In this document: positions 1-7,681 of the stretch, piece after piece
How positions within the stretch are numbered: the first letter of the stretch is position 1
Layout: every line of letters begins with the position of its first letter
Notes under the pieces: generated by a model
What the model was told of the DNA's origin: nothing
What the model saw: the letters and a program-made list of their open reading frames with translations, nothing else
The model's database searches: none
Made by a program: the position numbers and the translations under genes
Assembly (NCBI GenBank): GCA_028686735.1
Contig: JAQUBO010000018.1
Coordinates: 1 to 34,271, forward strand
Direction: 5' to 3'
DNA from: Bacteroidales bacterium
GTDB taxonomy: Bacteria > Bacteroidota > Bacteroidia > Bacteroidales > ML635J-15
DNA: 34,271 bases

Positions 1-212
1 GCATTATTCATCGCATTATTCTTAGTTGGCTTATAATAAAATATTAGTCAGGGGATTGGCAAGGTGTTTATGGTTTTATTATTAGCCAAATTTTGAGAGA
101 GCTTACAATTATCTTTGTGCATCTGCTACGTTGCGAAACTCTTGAAATATAAGGATATATCTGCAAGTTTCGACGCCTACCAGCTACACAAAGCTAATCG
201 TATGAATAATGC
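1..212. repeat. Possible small inverted-repeat element cut by the left edge
   Basis: The first 11 bases (GCATTATTCAT) recur as an exact reverse complement at 202-212, so 1-212 is bounded by terminal inverted repeats. A second GCATTATTC copy starts at 13. Inside, CTTTGTG at 113-119 pairs with CACAAAG at 187-193, and the arms between them (CTG/CAG, then GCGAAACT facing AGTTTCG-CGC) extend this into a long imperfect hairpin. I see no ORF. The terminal repeats with an internal palindrome suggest a MITE-like element or the end of an insertion sequence whose remainder lies left of the window. The element could begin before base 1. Its family is not recognised. Confidence 0.4.
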
Positions 213-240
213 GGGTTAATTGACAATATGGATTACAAAT

Positions 241-836
241 TTAGGATTGGGAAAATATACGCTCATGAAAATAGTACTGTCAGGGCTAAAGCCCATTTAA
301 CTGTAGCTCCTATTTTACCCCGCCCTAAAAGACGGGGTTATAGGGCTATATTGTCACGAGATAGGAAGGACATCTAGTATCTACAGGCTCAAGATTAACC
401 CCTTCATTGTTAAGGTGGTAGCAAGAAAAGTGCTTGTCAAAGAGTCATTAACCCCGTCCTTTAGGATTGGGAAAATATACGCTCATAAATGAAAATAGTA
501 CTGTCAGGGCTAAAGCCCATTTAACTGTAGCTCCTATTTTACCCCGCCCTAAAGGACGGGGTTATAAGGCTATATTGTCACGAGATAGGAAGGACATCTA
601 GCATCTACCGGCTCAAGATTAACCCCTTCATTATTAAGGTGGTAGCAAGAAAAGTGCTTGTCAAAGAGTCATTAACCCCGTCCTTTAGATAGGAAGGATA
701 TCTAGCATCTACAGGGTCAAGATTAACCCCTTCATTATTAAGGTGGTAGCAAGAAAAGTGCTTGTCAAAGAGTCATTAACCCCGTCCTTTAGGGCGGGGT
801 AGTAAGAATGTGAGATATACGGGCTTTAGCCCTGAC
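241..836. repeat. REP/BIME-like repeat island, about 2.5 units of ~220 bp
   Basis: A ~220-bp unit begins at 241 and again at 461, both with TTAGGATTGGGAAAATATAC. A third, partial unit (about 687-790) repeats only the second half (AGATAGGAAGGA onward). Each full unit carries a small palindrome (GGGCTAAAGCCC) and a GC-rich hairpin (317-338 and 541-562) with arms ACCCCGCCC and GGACGGGGT. The 22 bases at 779-800 are the exact reverse complement of 541-562. The 16-mer GTCAGGGCTAAAGCCC at 279-294 is matched by its reverse complement at 821-836, so the island is bounded by inverted copies of one module. Units 1 and 2 differ by a few substitutions and small indels. This is the architecture of a BIME (clustered REP palindromes), normally mobilised by RAYT transposases acting in trans. 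No protein is encoded. Confidence 0.7.
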
Positions 837-858
837 AAGTATTTATGAAGCATAGTTC

Positions 859-992
859 ATAAAGTATTCCATTAAATTTGCAGTAGAACCAAAATTTATA
901 ATTATTGATGTGCGATTAAAATATGTAGTAGGCTCGAAAGGGACTTTAAAATTATAGGGTTAATAAAGTATTCCATCGAATTTGCTGTAGAA
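859..992. repeat. Pair of diverged ~30-bp direct repeats
   Basis: The 30 bases at 859-888, starting ATAAAGTATTCCAT, recur at 963-992 with four mismatches. They lie in the non-coding stretch between the repeat island and the 3' end of the AraC-type regulator, about 75 bases apart. They may be target-site or element-end remnants. No function is visible. Confidence 0.5.
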
Positions 993-1027
993 TTATATAT
1001 TTTTGATTTTTATCGGACAATAATGAT

Positions 1028-2773
1028 TTATAATGCAGTTTTTCTAACACTCTTTTTAGATATTTTTCGGAATTCGGAGGGCGACATTCCATAATAATCA
1101 CGAAAAAGTCGATAATAAGTAGAACGGGAGTTAAATCCAGCCTCTTCTCCAGCTACATCAGGCGAAATTTCCGAAGCCTCCAGAAGCAAATTCCCAGCAT
1201 AGACTAAGCGAATTCTGTTAATATATTCGTTAACACTCATACCATCACTACACTCCTTTATGGCATTAGCCAAATAGGTAGAATTGGTTCCTAGTAAATC
1301 AGACAAGTCTTTACGACTCAACTTGGGGTCGGTAAATGCGTGATTTTTGGTAAGTAAACTATTTAGCTTCCGAAATAGCAGTTGTTCTTTACTTAGCGAT
1401 TTTTCTGGTGCATGTTCAATAACTTTCTCGACCTGTGTTTCTGCTTGTTGCGTTTGTCTGATTTTCTCAAATAGAATTTTGTTTTTGCGGTTTAATCGAA
1501 CAGTATAAAATATGTACCCTACTACTAAAAGGACTAAGAAAATACTTATTATAAATAATATAATCAATCTAGATTTTGAGATTTTATTTTCTAATATTAA
1601 TTTATCCACTTCATATATAGTGCGCAACTCGTCGAGCTGAGCGGCCATGTTAAGATTGCGAAGCGAATCTTTAGCCATCATTACCGTTTCATACATCAGT
1701 GCTGCCTCCATTCCTTTGCCAGCTTTACGTAATATACGAGCTTTATTTTCTAGTACGGTCAAGCTACTAATACTATCACCAAAACTAAGCATTCTTTGGT
1801 AGTTGATATCTGCACATGCAATTGCTTTATCATATTGGCCCAGATGCTCAAACCAACGCGTTTGAACATGCACTAACTTAAATTGTGATATCATACTACG
1901 CCCTTCAGCAAGTTCTTCAGCAATATCTAAATAATACTCTGCTTGATCAGTATTACCACTTTTAAAATGCGCAATAACAAGTGACAAATAACAGTACATA
2001 TATCGACCGTTAAGCATGGGTGTGTATCCAAGCTTTTCGCTCTCAAGTTTGTAATTGTCAATTGTGGCTTCCCATTGTTTTGCTATGGTAAGCATCTGCT
2101 CGTACTGTTGGTTAGCATCTAGTGTTTCGCAAAAAACATTATAAGTACTTAAAAGCAAACTAATATTTTCCTCTTTAGTCAGTCGCTCAATGGCTTCGTT
2201 AAACGATTCTATCGCTAAGTCATAACGTTGCTGTGTTTGGTATAATATCCCAAGTGTATGTGCCGATACACCCAAACCATAATTATTATTGCGTAGCTTT
2301 GCGTCATCGTACATTAGCTGAGTTTCTCTTAATGCAGTTTGCGTTTTATCTGCATATATTAACAACTCAATTTTGGCTTCCCAACAGTTGTAATAATTAT
2401 CCCATTGTTTGTGTTTTGCCAGAAACTCGAGGTGGCCTGGCAATACCGCTTCAAGTTTATCAAACATATTGTAATTGTATAAGCAAAATATTTCTTTTTC
2501 GCGTGCCTGACTCTCGACATCTATATTGCCTTGTTGTGCAGCTTCCGATCTTAAATGTTCAATTGCTGTAAGTTCTGCATTCAAATCATCGCCCATAGCA
2601 ATTAGTGCCCAGATGTCGTTTAGCGCATTTAAACGATCCTCGCCTTCAAGTGTTGTAAGCGTTTTTTGTAAGGAATCAAGCGGGCTTTGTTCATTTGCGA
2701 TTGTAACACTTATGCAAAGCATTAAAATAAAATAACACAAGAAAACTTTTTTCCCGAAATATTTGTTAGTCAT
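1028..2773 (-). CDS. TPR-containing transmembrane AraC-family transcriptional regulator
   Basis: A 581-residue protein with three parts. An N-terminal hydrophobic signal or anchor (about residues 9-26) is followed by a TPR-rich sensor region (about 60-380), with recognisable pairs such as GVSAHTLGILYQTQQRYDLA. A single membrane helix follows (about 404-426, LIILFIISIFLVLLVVGYIF), then a short basic and coiled linker. The C-terminal AraC-type double HTH spans about 470-575, with the second-helix signature GFNSRSTYYRLFRDYYGMSPSEFR. This layout is common in Bacteroidota: periplasmic TPRs would sense a signal and the cytoplasmic HTH would bind DNA. The gene stands alone. Its ligand and target genes cannot be read from the sequence. 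The ATG at 2773 fits the signal segment that follows. Confidence 0.85.
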   Translation of the reverse strand: MTNKYFGKKVFLCYFILMLCISVTIANEQSPLDSLQKTLTTLEGEDRLNALNDIWALIAMGDDLNAELTAIEHLRSEAAQQGNIDVESQAREKEIFCLYNYNMFDKLEAVLPGHLEFLAKHKQWDNYYNCWEAKIELLIYADKTQTALRETQLMYDDAKLRNNNYGLGVSAHTLGILYQTQQRYDLAIESFNEAIERLTKEENISLLLSTYNVFCETLDANQQYEQMLTIAKQWEATIDNYKLESEKLGYTPMLNGRYMYCYLSLVIAHFKSGNTDQAEYYLDIAEELAEGRSMISQFKLVHVQTRWFEHLGQYDKAIACADINYQRMLSFGDSISSLTVLENKARILRKAGKGMEAALMYETVMMAKDSLRNLNMAAQLDELRTIYEVDKLILENKISKSRLIILFIISIFLVLLVVGYIFYTVRLNRKNKILFEKIRQTQQAETQVEKVIEHAPEKSLSKEQLLFRKLNSLLTKNHAFTDPKLSRKDLSDLLGTNSTYLANAIKECSDGMSVNEYINRIRLVYAGNLLLEASEISPDVAGEEAGFNSRSTYYRLFRDYYGMSPSEFRKISKKSVRKTAL

Positions 2774-2964
2774 CTATCTTTTCAATTAATTTTTAAACAT
2801 ATTTGTAAAGTTTCACTACGTTGTTATTGGAGTTAATTTCTCCTCTCTATACTCATTTCACTACGCTCCATGAACAATGGGAAGAAAGATTTAATGCCAA
2901 AATAATAATGTGCTTATTTTTGTAATATATAAAAACTAAAAATATGACGCAAGTATATCACTAA

Positions 2965-3162
2965 AACGCAACAGCAAATATAGAAATACGTTTGGACATA
3001 AACAAAAAAAAATACAAATTTGGAATCTCTGAGCCTATAGTTAGTAAATGGATAAAACAAAGAGACTTCTGTCGTTTAGGTCAGGGGTTAACCAGAGGTC
3101 TAGTATCTGTTTGCAGTAAATCAAGCTTTCAGCCTTTTGTATTACAATTTTTTCTTTGGTAA
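2965..3162 (+). pseudogene. Possible transposase HTH scrap in a 644-bp gene-free stretch (2774-3417)
   Basis: Between the AraC-type regulator and the DsrE gene there is no intact gene. One frame, open from 2965 to the stop at 3160-3162, has no ATG start but contains KYKFGISEPIVSKWIKQRDF. That resembles the recognition helix of homeodomain-like transposase OrfA proteins (pattern GIS-x3-VSKWIK). Residues after it do not look like a transposase. I read it as a decayed insertion-sequence scrap at best. The rest of the stretch is AT-rich with nothing recognisable. Confidence 0.25.
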
Positions 3163-3417
3163 AATTAATGCGTACTCTAAATCAAGCGGATATTTTGGTT
3201 TACTTTAAGAAAATAATAATTAAAATATATTGTATGGCACAGATGATGTCGTTTAAAAAATCATACGATAGAATAAGTGATACCGAGACTAAATTACCTA
3301 ATTACAATCTTACGCTCAAGTAAAAACTGGTATAATTATAAATCCGATTGGAGCCATTGTTCTGAAGCTGCGTGGAATATTACGGGTTAGCAAATGAATG
3401 AGTAAAAAAATATTTAT

Positions 3418-3774
3418 TTAAAATGTTAAAATCTTATCGCTATCAACTACCCAATCAGCTAATTCGCCCATTGTTGATTTTTTGGCTCCATCAAAATACG
3501 GTTGATTTTTATATATTCCGCATCGTGCCATGCAAGTACCACAAACTTTAACTTGTACTCCGTTTGCAATTAAGTCTTTTAGCATTTGAGTTAAATCTTG
3601 GTCGTAATTTGCCGGGGCTTTACATGCATCTCTTGCCATGTCAACAGAGTCGTTCATTAAAAATATCCTAACTTCTTGACCACTTTCTCTAAGTGTTTTG
3701 GCTAATCTTAATCCATTCCAAGTAACATCTGTATTATCATAAGGTTCGCGATTAAAAATTATTAGTATTTTCAT
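3418..3774 (-). CDS. DsrE/DsrF-like family protein
   Basis: A 118-residue soluble protein with the DsrE/YchN-like fold pattern. It opens with MKILIIFNREPYDNTDV and an N-terminal beta strand, followed by GLRLAKTLRESGQEVRIFLM. A cysteine cluster, CGTCMARCG, provides Cys78, Cys81 and Cys85. Relatives act in sulfur relay or as small peroxiredoxin-like or unknown cytosolic proteins, and the equivalent cysteine region carries persulfide in DsrE and TusD. There are no DsrF, DsrH or Tus partners nearby, so a role in sulfur transfer is inference only. It follows the Spy-like gene by 34 bases and is probably the last gene of the minus-strand cluster that starts at 8527. Confidence 0.75.
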   Translation of the reverse strand: MKILIIFNREPYDNTDVTWNGLRLAKTLRESGQEVRIFLMNDSVDMARDACKAPANYDQDLTQMLKDLIANGVQVKVCGTCMARCGIYKNQPYFDGAKKSTMGELADWVVDSDKILTF

Positions 3775-3808
3775 GTTTTTATATGTTTGTTATTTGTTTT
3801 GCAAAGAC

Positions 3809-4279
3809 TTATTGCATCTGTCCTCTTGGACCTTTGTATTTATGTAGCAGTTGTTTTCTAAAATCCTTATCTGCTTGATATAGTTTTGCAACTTTTTGTA
3901 TTGGGAGTATTTTCTTGTATTTTTGGTGATATTCATGTTCAAGGTTTGCTCTTTCTTGATTTATTTCCACCATTCTATCAAGTTTTATTGTTAGGTCTTT
4001 TTCGCTTATTGTTTCACAATTTATTCTGATAATTCTATGAATTCCTCTTTCCTCGTTAAATAGATCACTTATTTTATCATTCAATTCGTTATAAACAGGC
4101 CAAAATTGTTGAGCTTCATCAACAGTCAGATTAACTTGTTCTGTAATAAAAGCTACTTTTTCAGCTTGTATTTTTTGGTTGTCTATTGCTCTGTGTTGAT
4201 AACCCTTGCCTTGTGAAAAGGCAATAAGGCTAATACTGGTTAAAATTGTAGTTAGTGCTATTAGTCTAATATTTTTCAT
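3809..4279 (-). CDS. Secreted Spy-like / ECF-sensor-like protein
   Basis: A protein of about 156 residues when started at the ATG ending at 4279. That start gives a clean signal peptide (MKNIRLIALTTILTSISLIA, cleavage near FSQG). The next in-frame ATG upstream (4315) would add 12 polar residues and overlap the previous gene. The mature part is helical and charged, with the pattern VNLTVDEAQQFWPVYNELND and a later NQERANLEHEYHQKYKKILP. This matches Bacteroidota proteins often called 'sensor of ECF-type sigma factor', distantly like Spy/CpxP periplasmic proteins. It follows a sigma factor and a putative anti-sigma protein, so a periplasmic accessory in envelope-stress sensing is likely. No direct evidence for binding is visible. 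Confidence 0.7.
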   Translation of the reverse strand: MKNIRLIALTTILTSISLIAFSQGKGYQHRAIDNQKIQAEKVAFITEQVNLTVDEAQQFWPVYNELNDKISDLFNEERGIHRIIRINCETISEKDLTIKLDRMVEINQERANLEHEYHQKYKKILPIQKVAKLYQADKDFRKQLLHKYKGPRGQMQ

Positions 4280-4289
4280 AATTTTTGGT

Positions 4290-4715
4290 TTATTCGTAAA
4301 GTAACTCATATTCAATATAATATTGGCTTAAATATTCTTCAATCTCTTCGTCTTTTATATTGTTGGCAGTATATAATTCTTCTGTATCGTTAAGATATTC
4401 GTAAAATACCATATCGTCAGCATATAGTTCATACAACAAATCGCTATTTTCGACATTTGCAATAGTTTCGCTATTTGAGACACCTATTTTTGGTTTTGGA
4501 TCCACAAAAGTATGTAAGCCGAATCTTATTCCTGAGGCTAATAATATTAATGAAGCAGCTATGTAAATATACGGTTTAAATATTTGAAAAAGTGGAGTGT
4601 TTTTTTGCTGAACATCGTTTTTTATTTTATCTTTTATTTCGTTGTTCAAAGCATCAAAGTAGCCATCTGGCGTTTTGAAATTGTTTTCTTTTTTTATGTC
4701 GTTTAATTTTTTCAT
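4290..4715 (-). CDS. Putative single-pass membrane anti-sigma protein
   Basis: About 141 residues from the ATG ending at 4715. An in-frame ATG at 4736 adds seven residues and is less likely. The N-terminus (MKKLNDIKKENNFKTPDGYF) is a short cytoplasmic segment of the type seen in small Bacteroidota proteins encoded behind ECF sigma genes. One membrane helix follows (PYIYIAASLILLASGIRFGL), then an acidic, Tyr- and Glu-rich periplasmic tail ending in YYIEYELLYE. The position directly after the sigma factor and the topology support an anti-sigma or sigma-coupled role. No zinc-binding ZAS motif (HxxxCxxC) is present, so it is not a classical ZAS anti-sigma factor. Confidence 0.6.
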   Translation of the reverse strand: MKKLNDIKKENNFKTPDGYFDALNNEIKDKIKNDVQQKNTPLFQIFKPYIYIAASLILLASGIRFGLHTFVDPKPKIGVSNSETIANVENSDLLYELYADDMVFYEYLNDTEELYTANNIKDEEIEEYLSQYYIEYELLYE

Positions 4716-4753
4716 AATCAATCTATTGTATGACAATATAATTGTTAAAAGGT

Positions 4754-5302
4754 TTAATCTTCGTTTATATATTTTTCAATTTTTTTTACTGCGTGATGGT
4801 ATGATGCTTTTAATCCTCCTTCAGATGTCTTTAATATTTCTGATATTTCGCTGTATTTTAAGTCATCATAGTATTTCATATTGAAGACTAATCGTTGTTT
4901 ATTCGGTAATGTAAGTATTGCCTTTTGCAATGTTTTTTGTAATTCGTCTCCATCAAAATAGGAGCTGCTCTCAATTTTATCTGCAAGAGAATCTTCGTAG
5001 CTTAATGCCGAAAAAGTGAACATTCTTTTTTTTCGTTCTAGGAAATTAAGGCAAGTGTTAGTTGCAATACGATATAACCAAGTGTAAATTGCGGCATCAA
5101 AACGAAACTTATCGAGATTTGTGTATGCTTTAATAAAACTGTCTTGAACAAGATCGTTTGCATCTTCGTGGTCTATTACCATTCTTCGAATATGATAATA
5201 TAGTTGTTGACTGTATTGATTGACGATGTCATTAAATCCTTCGTTTCTAGTTTCTAGATTACGAAGTTTATCAATTATTGCTTTATCGTCATTTTGTTTC
5301 AT
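4754..5302 (-). CDS. ECF-type RNA polymerase sigma-70 factor
   Basis: A 182-residue protein of normal ECF size. Region 2 is at about residues 25-95 and includes the core-binding DLVQDSFIKAYTNLDKFRF and the -10 recognition stretch AIYTWLYRIATNTCLNFLER. Region 4 is at about 120-180, with LPNKQRLVFNMKYYDDLKYS and the HTH ISEILKTSEGGLKASYHHAV. No region 3 is present, as expected for group 4 factors. It starts one base after the stop of the transketolase C-half gene, so the two are almost certainly co-transcribed. The next two genes look like its membrane regulator and a periplasmic partner. The regulon is unknown. Confidence 0.92.
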   Translation of the reverse strand: MKQNDDKAIIDKLRNLETRNEGFNDIVNQYSQQLYYHIRRMVIDHEDANDLVQDSFIKAYTNLDKFRFDAAIYTWLYRIATNTCLNFLERKKRMFTFSALSYEDSLADKIESSSYFDGDELQKTLQKAILTLPNKQRLVFNMKYYDDLKYSEISEILKTSEGGLKASYHHAVKKIEKYINED

Positions 5303-5303
5303 T

Positions 5304-6257
5304 TTATGATTTTCTACTAATCGCTTTTTCTACAGCTTTTACAATGTTTTCTGCTGTTAATCCGTATTTATCCATTAGTTCTTCGGGTTTTCCACTTTCG
5401 CCAAAAGTGTCCATAACTGCAACAGCGTCCATTGGAATCGGATAATTAAGTGCTACACATTGTGCCGCAGTGTCAAAAAGTCCTCCGTTAAGCATGTGTT
5501 CTTCGGCAGTTACCATCGCATTAGTTTTCTTCACAGACTTTAAGACAGTTTCTGTATCAAAAGGTTTAATTGTATGTATATTAAACAAATCTGCATTTAT
5601 GCCTTTTTTTGCTAATATTTCGCAGGCTTCTATAGCTTTCCAAACCAGATGTCCAGTTGCGAGAATAGTGATGTCATTACCTTCATATAATTGTTCTGCT
5701 TTGCCAATTTCAAATTTTTGATTTGGATCAGTAAAGTTTGGTACCGCAGGTCTTCCAAATCGTAGATAAACTGGTCCATCATATTCAGCAATTGCCATAG
5801 TGGCAGCTTTAGTTTGATTATAATCGCAAGTGCAAATAACAGTCATGTTTGGTAACATTTTCATCAAACCTATGTCTTCTAATATTTGATGCGTAGCTCC
5901 GTCTTCTCCAAGAGTTATCCCAGCATGAGAAGCACATATTTTTACATTTTTGTTTGAGTAAGCTACGCTTTGCCGAACTTGATCATATACGCGCCCAGTG
6001 GCAAAAACTGCAAATGTTCCTGCAAATGGAATTTTTCCGCCTATTGTTAAACCTGCGGCAGTTCCTATCATATTTGCTTCGGCAATACCTGCTTGAAAAA
6101 ATCTTTCGGGAAATTCTTTTTGAAAATCACCCATTTTTAAAGAGCCAGTAAGGTCGGCACATAAGGCAACAATGTCTTTGTTTTTTTTAGCTGCTTCGTA
6201 CAGCCCAGCTCCAAAACCTGAGCGTGTGTCTTTTTTTTCGGTATAAGTGTATTTCAT
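5304..6257 (-). CDS. Transketolase, C-terminal subunit
   Basis: A 317-residue protein matching the pyrimidine-binding and C-terminal domains of transketolase. The region ADLTGSLKMGDFQKEFPERF leads to GIAEANMIGTAAGL, where the Glu of AEANM is the conserved cofactor-activating glutamate. SHAGITLGEDGATHQ and LRFGRP complete the middle domain. A Rossmann-like C-domain follows (ILATGHLVWKAIEACEILAKKG). Together with the N-half encoded upstream it would transfer two-carbon units between sugar phosphates in the non-oxidative pentose phosphate pathway. Split transketolases are natural in many bacteria and archaea. The unusual part is that the two halves are separated by a vWA gene, and that the ECF sigma gene follows one base later. 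Confidence 0.9.
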   Translation of the reverse strand: MKYTYTEKKDTRSGFGAGLYEAAKKNKDIVALCADLTGSLKMGDFQKEFPERFFQAGIAEANMIGTAAGLTIGGKIPFAGTFAVFATGRVYDQVRQSVAYSNKNVKICASHAGITLGEDGATHQILEDIGLMKMLPNMTVICTCDYNQTKAATMAIAEYDGPVYLRFGRPAVPNFTDPNQKFEIGKAEQLYEGNDITILATGHLVWKAIEACEILAKKGINADLFNIHTIKPFDTETVLKSVKKTNAMVTAEEHMLNGGLFDTAAQCVALNYPIPMDAVAVMDTFGESGKPEELMDKYGLTAENIVKAVEKAISRKS

Positions 6258-6281
6258 TTGTTTATAATTTTTAATGTTTTT

Positions 6282-7670
6282 TTATAGATTTTCGATTTTA
6301 AAGTCTCCAGATTTTACCCTAAATTTTGTTTCGCCAGTATTTATGGACTTGTGTTTATTTTTTTCTCTGTAAACGATTCTGTAATAACCAGGTTGCAGCC
6401 TAAATTTATAGTGAGTTTGTCCGGGTTTAAAGTCGTATAGATTTGTCAAAATATCTCCATGTTCATGTAGTAGTGTCCCGTACGAAGGAGTTTTAAAGTT
6501 TATTATAACTTCTCCTGGTTCTGCTATAACAATGTGATTATACCCATTTTGTTCAATGTTTACTGCATCAAAATATAGACGTGGCATTGTTAAAACTTCG
6601 ATATTGTACAGCCCTGTAATTAGTTTTTGACGTTTATCTGCATCTAAAATATAAAGAGTTTCTGGAATTCCAGTATTTCGAACTATACACTTTATTTGTG
6701 AATTAATTGCTGTATCACCTAAAATGTCCACAAATAGTACTCCTTGAGGTGCTGGTACATTAATAATATTATGTACTCCTTCCTTTAATTTTATACTGTC
6801 TTTATATCTTGCCGGGATAGTATGCACTTTTAAATCGTAAATGGATAATAAATCAAGATAAACTGTGTCGGGTTGTCCTTCTGTATTCATGGTGTGCATA
6901 TAAGTATAGCGGATATCACCTGATAAGTTATCGTGAAACGACATTACTGCATTTGTTTCTAATGGCTTTCCATTTGTGTCAAGTAAGTTAACGGTAACGC
7001 TTGTCAGATTTGTAACTTGTGCAACAATAGTGTTTATTGCTTGTTTAAATTCTTGAGCATTTCCAGCATTAAAATAATTACCCATACAATCCAGCACATC
7101 GGTCAACTCAACTTTAATGTCAATCCCAATTATATATGGTTTTAGCACTACCCCTTTTTTTTGGAGAGCGAGACTCACTTCGCAGGGATCTCCGTGGCAC
7201 ATCTCAATTCCGTCAGTAATTAAGATTATGATATTGCGGCAATCGTCACATTTTGGGAAATCGGCTTCGGATTGTCCTAAGGAATAAGCAATTGGAGTAG
7301 TACCTTTTGGTACAATTGAGTTTAGTTTATCTCTTATTAATCCGATAGTATTTTCTCCAAAAGCGACTTCGAGTTTGGAGTCAAGGCAATCGGGTGGGGG
7401 TACAGGGCTTTGGTGTCCATAAACTCTTAGTGCAAGTTCCATGTTTTCTTGTTCCTGGATCATTTCAAGTGAATCCAAAAGCTCGAACATAAGTTCTTTT
7501 GCTCTATTAAATTTTTGGTCTCCTTCCCATCTTTCCATCATGCTTGTTGATGCATCAAAAATAAAAAGTATTCGCGTAAGAGGTTTTGGTGGCTCCTCAA
7601 AGTTTTTTATTTGTGCATTTGCAATTAAGCAGGTTGTTAAGATTAGTAATATTGATATTGTTGTTTTCAA
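6282..7670 (-). CDS. Secreted von Willebrand factor A domain protein
   Basis: A 462-residue protein with a signal peptide (MKTTISILLILTTCLIANAQ). A vWA domain spans about residues 33-215: the MIDAS motif DxSxS appears as FIFDASTSM (39-43), the MIDAS threonine lies in VPKGTTPIAYSLG, and the acidic residue in IILITDGIEMC. Extra cysteine pairs (CDDCRN, CHGDPC) are present. The C-terminal half is beta-rich, consistent with Ig- or carboxypeptidase-regulatory-like folds (VTVNLLDTNGKPLETNA onward). It is probably periplasmic or outer-membrane associated and binds a metal-dependent ligand. No sorting domain or catalytic motif is visible. It lies between the two transketolase halves with gaps of 11 and 24 bases, so it is co-transcribed with them. 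Confidence 0.82.
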   Translation of the reverse strand: MKTTISILLILTTCLIANAQIKNFEEPPKPLTRILFIFDASTSMMERWEGDQKFNRAKELMFELLDSLEMIQEQENMELALRVYGHQSPVPPPDCLDSKLEVAFGENTIGLIRDKLNSIVPKGTTPIAYSLGQSEADFPKCDDCRNIIILITDGIEMCHGDPCEVSLALQKKGVVLKPYIIGIDIKVELTDVLDCMGNYFNAGNAQEFKQAINTIVAQVTNLTSVTVNLLDTNGKPLETNAVMSFHDNLSGDIRYTYMHTMNTEGQPDTVYLDLLSIYDLKVHTIPARYKDSIKLKEGVHNIINVPAPQGVLFVDILGDTAINSQIKCIVRNTGIPETLYILDADKRQKLITGLYNIEVLTMPRLYFDAVNIEQNGYNHIVIAEPGEVIINFKTPSYGTLLHEHGDILTNLYDFKPGQTHYKFRLQPGYYRIVYREKNKHKSINTGETKFRVKSGDFKIENL

Positions 7671-7681
7671 AATATAATATT

